A DNA stretch of 10,140 bases, taken from the NCBI GenBank assembly GCA_029865195.1, contig JAOUHH010000076.1:1-10140 (forward strand), given 5' to 3'. Below are positions 6,796 through 10,140 of this stretch, in pieces. The translations under genes and the position numbers were made by a program. The notes below the pieces were generated by a model. The model was not told the DNA's origin, did not search any database, and worked only from the letters and a program-made list of their open reading frames with translations. The stretch comes from Desulfobulbaceae bacterium (GTDB lineage: Bacteria; Desulfobacterota; Desulfobulbia; Desulfobulbales; UBA5123). The first letter of the stretch is position 1; each line of letters begins with the position of its first letter.

Positions 6796-7827
6796 TTACG
6801 CCTTCCCGCTCAGCCGATGGACCAGTTCCACCACCAGTTTCGCCTTTTCCGGCGGGGTCTCCGGCAGGATGCCGTGGCCGAGGTTGAAGACATGGCCGCG
6901 CGCTTGCTTGCCGGCGTCGACAATGGCCTGCACCCGCTTCTCAAGCTTGTCGGCGGGGAGCAGCAGCGCGATGGGGTCAAGGTTGCCCTGCACCGAAACA
7001 TCCTGGCCGAGGCGGGCGATGGCGTCGCCGATGTTGACCCGCCAGTCGAGGCCCAAAACGTCGGCACCGCTGGTTTTGGAGAGATCGAGGAGGGTGGCGC
7101 CGTTGTTGGCAAAATAGATGATCGGCACCCCGCACGGCTTGATCGCCTTGATGATCCGCTGCACGTAGGGCAGGGCAAACTCGGCGAAATCGTCTGGCGC
7201 GAGCACCCCGGCCCAGGAATCGAAGATCTGCAGCGCCTGCGCGCCGGCTGCGGCCTGGGCTTGCAGGTAGGTAATGGTGCAGTCGGTGATCTTGTCCAGC
7301 AGCGCCTTGTACAACTCGGGCGCCGTGTACATCATCTTCTTGGTCTCGAAGTAGTTCTTGGAGCTGCCGCCCTCGATGAGGTAGGTGGCCAGGGTAAAGG
7401 GCGCGCCGGAAAAACCGATCAGGGGCACCCGGCCGGCCAGCTCTTTGCGCAGCAGCCGGATGGTGTCCATGACATAGACCAGATCGATCTCCGGATCGGG
7501 GATGACCAGTTTATCCACCGCCGCCTTGTCGCGGATCGGGTTGGCAAACACCGGCCCGCGCTTCTCATAGAAATCCAGCGGCGCGCCCATCTTCTCAAGC
7601 GGCACCAAGATGTCTGAAAAGAGAATCGCCGCGTCCACCCCCAGGTAATCGATGGGCTGGATGGTGACCTCGGCGGCCCGCTCCGGGTTCTTGCACAGAT
7701 CGAGGAAGGTGCCCTTGGAACGAACCGTATGGTACTGGGGCAGGTAACGGCCGGCCTGACGCATGATCCAGATCGGTGTGTAGTCGGTCTTCTCGCCCCG
7801 GCAGGCCTTGAGGAATGTATCGTTCAT
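6796..7827 (-). CDS. hemE: Uroporphyrinogen decarboxylase
   Basis: This 343-residue enzyme decarboxylates the four acetate side chains of uroporphyrinogen III to give coproporphyrinogen III. It has the full family length and both signatures: P-I-W-I-M-R-Q-A-G-R-Y-L-P at 18-30 (R23, R27) and GFSGAPFTLATYLIEGG at 138-154 (Y149). The catalytic aspartate is D72 in F-S-D-I-L. S204 in F-D-S-W-A-G and H318 in N-L-G-H-G-I-L-P complete the pocket. No residue is missing. The ATG at 7827 has GGAG 5 nt upstream. It is second in the operon, 36 nt after the radical-SAM gene. Its presence shows that this operon makes coproporphyrinogen III rather than relying only on the sirohaem branch. Confidence 0.97.
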   Translation of the reverse strand: MNDTFLKACRGEKTDYTPIWIMRQAGRYLPQYHTVRSKGTFLDLCKNPERAAEVTIQPIDYLGVDAAILFSDILVPLEKMGAPLDFYEKRGPVFANPIRDKAAVDKLVIPDPEIDLVYVMDTIRLLRKELAGRVPLIGFSGAPFTLATYLIEGGSSKNYFETKKMMYTAPELYKALLDKITDCTITYLQAQAAAGAQALQIFDSWAGVLAPDDFAEFALPYVQRIIKAIKPCGVPIIYFANNGATLLDLSKTSGADVLGLDWRVNIGDAIARLGQDVSVQGNLDPIALLLPADKLEKRVQAIVDAGKQARGHVFNLGHGILPETPPEKAKLVVELVHRLSGKA

Positions 7828-7863
7828 ATCTTCTCCGCGATGTTCGTAATTATCGGTTGATGA

Positions 7864-8928
7864 TTATTTCTTCGCCATTTTGAACGGCGTGTGCTTACAG
7901 AAGGGCTCCTCGGCCATGTAGTCGCCGCTCACCGCATAGGCGCGAGCCCGGCAGCCGCCGCAGACGTTGACGTACTCGCAGGACCCGCACCGGCCCTTGT
8001 AGCTCTTGAAGTCGCGCATGTCTTTAAAGAGCGGCGCGTTCTCCCAGATATCCTTGAAGGACTGCTCACGGATGTTGCCCGCCGCCTTGGGGAAGTAGCT
8101 GCAGGGCAACACGTTGCCGTCGACGTCGATCAGGCAGATCAACTGCCCGGCCAGACAGCCCTTGGAGCCGCCGGTGGAGAACTGCAGGTTGCGCCGCTTG
8201 TAGTCGCTGCCCTCCTCCTTCGCCTTCTGCAGCACCACCCGGTAGTAGGAGGGCGCGCAGGTGGGCCGGACCAGCAGTTCGTCCTCGCCCTTCTCCATCT
8301 CGTAATGCCACTCCAGCAGCTCCTCGTACATGTCGGGCGGGATCAGCTCGGCCATGATATCCTCGCCGCGGCCGGTGGGGACGATCATGAACATATACCA
8401 GGCGGTGGCGCCCAACTCCTTGGCCAGCTTGTAGATCTTGGGAATCTCGTCCTTATTGCGCTTGGTGAACGAGGAGTTGATCAGGAATTTGATGTCGTGC
8501 TTTTTAAACAACGCCGCGGCGTTGAGGGTACCGGCGAAGGCGCCGGGCTGGGAGCGGAAGTCATCGTGGATCGCGGCGGAAGCGCCGTCGAGGCTGAGCG
8601 AGACCATCTTGATCCCGGCCGCCTTGATCTTGCCGCAGATCTCCTCGGTGACCAGGGTGCCGTTGGTGGCGAGACACATCCGCAAGCCCTTGCCAGCCCC
8701 ATAGGCGGCGATATCGAAGACATCCCCGCGCAACAGCGGCTCGCCGCCGGAGAGCACCACCACCGGCGAGGCGTAAGAGGCGATATCATCCAGCACCCGC
8801 TTGGCCTCGTCAAAGGAGAAATCAGGATGGCCCTCAACCGCCAGTTCCGATGAGGAACGGCAGTGCACACACTTCAGATTGCAGCGCCGGGTGATTTCCC
8901 AGGCCAGCCATTTCGGTTCAAAATCCAC
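7864..8928 (-). CDS. ahbD: AhbD-like radical-SAM/SPASM haem biosynthesis protein
   Basis: This 354-residue protein has the radical-SAM [4Fe-4S] motif C16-x3-C20-x2-C23 in RRCNLKCVHC, then GGEP at 61-64, S-L-S-L-D-G at 110-115 and P-T-G-R-G at 184-188. The C-terminal half carries many auxiliary-cluster cysteines: C224 in T-C-A-P, C258, C265, C276, C314, C317, C323, C326 and C344, with the ending CGGCRARAY. This whole pattern matches AhbD, which converts Fe-coproporphyrin III to haem b anaerobically by oxidative decarboxylation of two propionates. It fits AhbD better than AhbC or NirJ, as judged from memory of those families. The gene is first in the haem operon and likely starts at GTG, with GAGGAG 8 nt upstream; no other good start is near. 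Another haem-pathway radical-SAM role remains possible. Confidence 0.8.
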   Translation of the reverse strand: MDFEPKWLAWEITRRCNLKCVHCRSSSELAVEGHPDFSFDEAKRVLDDIASYASPVVVLSGGEPLLRGDVFDIAAYGAGKGLRMCLATNGTLVTEEICGKIKAAGIKMVSLSLDGASAAIHDDFRSQPGAFAGTLNAAALFKKHDIKFLINSSFTKRNKDEIPKIYKLAKELGATAWYMFMIVPTGRGEDIMAELIPPDMYEELLEWHYEMEKGEDELLVRPTCAPSYYRVVLQKAKEEGSDYKRRNLQFSTGGSKGCLAGQLICLIDVDGNVLPCSYFPKAAGNIREQSFKDIWENAPLFKDMRDFKSYKGRCGSCEYVNVCGGCRARAYAVSGDYMAEEPFCKHTPFKMAKK

Positions 8929-8935
8929 AACAGGG

Positions 8936-8961
8936 TCTCCTCGGGAGATTTTCTAGAATCT
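8936..8961 (-). promoter_or_regulatory. Ribosome binding site and two overlapping small hairpins before ahbD
   Basis: On the minus strand, AGATT pairs with AATCT around a 6-nt loop (8961-8946). TCTCC pairs with GGAGA around CGA (8948-8936), which would hide part of the GAGGAG ribosome binding site (8942-8937). The two stems share TCT, so they exclude each other. The pairing is direct sequence; a regulatory role is inference. Confidence 0.35.
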
Positions 8962-8995
8962 GACGCAAAAAGATCGCTAAAAAAGCAAAGTAGAC

Positions 8996-9036
8996 AATAT
9001 AGCTCATTCCCCTGGCCCGACAAAGTGAAAGTTGTC
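8996..9036 (-). promoter_or_regulatory. Candidate haem operon promoter with overlapping dyad operator
   Basis: On the minus strand, TTGTCG (9023-9018) and TATATT (9001-8996) are 16 nt apart, matching the sigma-70 consensus at 4 and 5 of 6 positions. The expected start near 8989 gives a leader of about 60 nt. The dyad GACAA-N8-TTGTC (9019-9036) overlaps the -35 box, where a repressor or activator could bind. Confidence 0.5.
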
Positions 9037-9139
9037 ACCCGGCAAGGAATCCCCCCCCAAACCACCACCAGAAGTAAAGCGAGTCAGGGTGCAGGAGACA
9101 CAATAGAGGAGAAAGAAGCCACAAAACGCCGCAGACTCC

Positions 9140-9262
9140 CCTAAGTGTAATCGTTCGCAAGGTGGTGCAGATGCGCGGAAGAGACCGGTTAGCCAGAGCC
9201 CCTCTCTGCGAACCGGCCGATGACAAAGCAGATGCGCCGCATTGCGGACGATTACAGGTAGG
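9140..9262 (+). repeat. Long imperfect stem-loop at the phoH 3' end, possible structured RNA
   Basis: The arms 9146-9160 and 9242-9256 pair at all 15 positions (one T.G). The stem continues inward, with one G.A mismatch, as eight pairs (9162-9169 with 9233-9240, two T.G), then a tandem G.A/A.G mismatch and three pairs (9172-9174 with 9228-9230). CCTA/TAGG (9140-9143, 9259-9262) extend it outward after two mismatches. A second hairpin sits at the tip: CCGGTT/AACCGG (9185-9190, 9211-9216) capped by CAGAG/CTCTG (9194-9198, 9204-9208). All three wobble pairs are T.G on the plus strand and would be A.C on the minus strand, so the plus-strand molecule folds better. The outer arm contains the phoH stop codon. 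I do not recognise a known RNA or mobile element. Confidence 0.6.
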
Positions 9263-10140
9263 CGGCGGCAACGCCGGCCAAATCACTCCGCTCGCTCTTG
9301 CGGAGGGTGATATGCCCGTGCACCGCCAGCCCCTTCAACCGCTCCACCGCGTAGGAAAGCCCGTTGCTGCTGGAATCGAGATAGGGGTTGTCGATCTGCT
9401 GCGGATCACCGGTGAGCACCATCTTGGTACCCTCCCCGGCCCGGCTGATGATGGTCTTCACCTCGTGGGGGGTGAGGTTCTGGGCCTCGTCGACGATCAC
9501 GTACTGCTGCGGGATGGAACGGCCGCGGATATAGGTCAGCGCCTCGAGCTCGATGATATGCTCCCGCATCAGCTTCTCGATCTTCAACCGCACCGTCGCC
9601 TCACCCTCGTCCTTGCCAGTATGGAGCCCCATCAAATAGGTGAGGTTGTCGAAAATGGGCTGCATCCAGTTGGCGAGCTTGTCGTCCTTGTCGCCGGGCA
9701 GATAGCCGATATCCTTGCCCATGGGGATGATCGGCCGCGAAACCAGCAGCCGGTCGTAGCGGTTGAAGCTGATCACCGACTCCAGAGCGGCGGCCACCGC
9801 CAGCAGGGTCTTGCCGGTGCCGGCCTGTCCGACCAGGGTTACCAGGGAGACCTTGGGATCGAGCAGCAGTTCAAAGGCCATCCGCTGCTCGCGGTTGCGG
9901 GGGTGGATCTGCCAGACCGTCTCATGCTTGTTGAGCAGATGGATCAGGGTTTTTTCATCCCTGGCCCTGGCAATGCCGCTGTGCTTTGGGTTGTTTTCGT
10001 CGGTGAGGAGAACGAACTCGTTGGGGAAGAAAGCCTGCCCTTCAATCTCGACCTCTTCCTGCTTGTAAAAATTCTCCAGCACCTCCGGCGCCACCGTAAG
10101 CTCACGATAGCCGGCGTACAGTTCGTCGAAGTTGACCTTC
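9252..10140 (-). CDS. PhoH-family ATPase, PIN-PhoH type, 5' end outside window
   Basis: The reading frame is open to the window edge, so the start is missing; 295 residues are visible, with a complete C-terminus. The first visible residues (K-V-N-F-D-E-L-Y-x-G-Y-R-E-L-T) and I-H-P-R-N-R-E-Q are typical of the longer PhoH proteins that carry an N-terminal PIN ribonuclease domain; that domain would lie beyond the edge. Visible ATPase motifs are Walker A G-Q-A-G-T-G-K-T (104-111), the P-M-G-K-D-I-G-Y-L-P-G-D block (139-150), Walker B Y-V-I-V-D-E-A-Q-N (213-221), and L-T-G-D-P-Q-Q-I-D (242-250). PIN-PhoH proteins of other bacteria are linked to RNA unwinding and cleavage. An internal GTG at 10094 is not the start, because conserved residues precede it. 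The stop codon lies in the right arm of the long stem-loop. Confidence 0.93.
   Translation of the reverse strand, partial: KVNFDELYAGYRELTVAPEVLENFYKQEEVEIEGQAFFPNEFVLLTDENNPKHSGIARARDEKTLIHLLNKHETVWQIHPRNREQRMAFELLLDPKVSLVTLVGQAGTGKTLLAVAAALESVISFNRYDRLLVSRPIIPMGKDIGYLPGDKDDKLANWMQPIFDNLTYLMGLHTGKDEGEATVRLKIEKLMREHIIELEALTYIRGRSIPQQYVIVDEAQNLTPHEVKTIISRAGEGTKMVLTGDPQQIDNPYLDSSSNGLSYAVERLKGLAVHGHITLRKSERSDLAGVAAAYL

Larger units (their letters stand above)
8929..9251. other. 323-bp gap between phoH and the haem operon
   Basis: No coding region is supported here. Reading from the haem operon outward, it holds the ribosome binding site and two small competing hairpins (8936-8961), a candidate minus-strand promoter with an overlapping dyad (8996-9036), a run of eight C (9051-9058), and most of a long stem-loop (9140-9262). 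Nothing is seen at about 9060-9139. Confidence 0.6.

Noticed and set aside
7891..8853. Long open frame on the plus strand opposite ahbD
   Set aside because: Its composition is what GC-rich antisense frames give. The minus strand carries a complete AhbD-like protein with all its motifs.
9051..9058. Run of eight C as a phase-variation tract
   Set aside because: It is short, lies outside any gene and is about 30 nt beyond the candidate -35 box, so an effect on expression is possible but unsupported.
9167..9237. Two copies of GCAGATGCGC as the start of a CRISPR or tandem repeat array
   Set aside because: There are only two copies, at 9167-9176 and 9228-9237, and both fall in opposing arms of the stem-loop, so they are explained by partial self-pairing.
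9146..9256. Integron attC site or small SRP RNA
   Set aside because: The folded shape invites both, but the attC core motifs GTTRRRY and RYYYAAC are not in the right places, and the SRP domain IV GGAA-loop region is absent.

Overview
The window reads as GC-rich chromosomal DNA from an anaerobic Desulfobacterota-type bacterium (old Deltaproteobacteria, perhaps Desulfobulbales-like). This is inferred from an AhbD-like radical-SAM haem enzyme beside hemE and hemH, and from a PAS protein ending in an IC-x2-CK ... CP-x2-C tail that I associate with that group. No mobile element, CRISPR array, tRNA or rRNA is visible.

Layout. Plus strand, 23-2436: a six-helix membrane protein of unknown function overlaps an inositol-monophosphatase-family gene. 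Next, behind its own near-consensus promoter, comes a membrane-anchored PAS protein with a cysteine-rich tail. Minus strand, 2414-4929: a hybrid histidine kinase, whose 3' end overlaps the PAS gene tail-to-tail by 23 bp, lies downstream of an exported L,D-transpeptidase-fold (YkuD) protein. Minus strand, 5185-8928: a compact four-gene haem operon, transcribed in the order AhbD-like radical-SAM/SPASM protein, hemE, HD-domain protein, hemH, with gaps of 36, 19 and 17 nt. A candidate promoter with an overlapping dyad sits upstream of it. Minus strand, 9252 to the window end: the 3' part of a PIN-PhoH-type ATPase gene whose start lies outside the window.

How the genes work together. HemE makes coproporphyrinogen III and HemH inserts iron into a porphyrin. 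AhbD-type enzymes convert Fe-coproporphyrin III to haem b. The trio mixes parts of pathways usually drawn as alternatives, and no porphyrinogen oxidase gene is visible here. It could be a hybrid route in which a radical-SAM enzyme replaces the terminal ChdC/HemQ step. The two sensor proteins may form a signalling pair, but that is inference from position only.

The most unexplained DNA is the 323-bp gap between phoH and the haem operon. It holds a long imperfect stem-loop (9140-9262) with arms of about 35 nt. Its non-Watson-Crick pairs are T.G wobbles only when read on the plus strand, which suggests a folded plus-strand RNA or DNA element. The 255-bp gap between hemH and the transpeptidase gene holds only a weak terminator candidate and a 14-bp palindrome.
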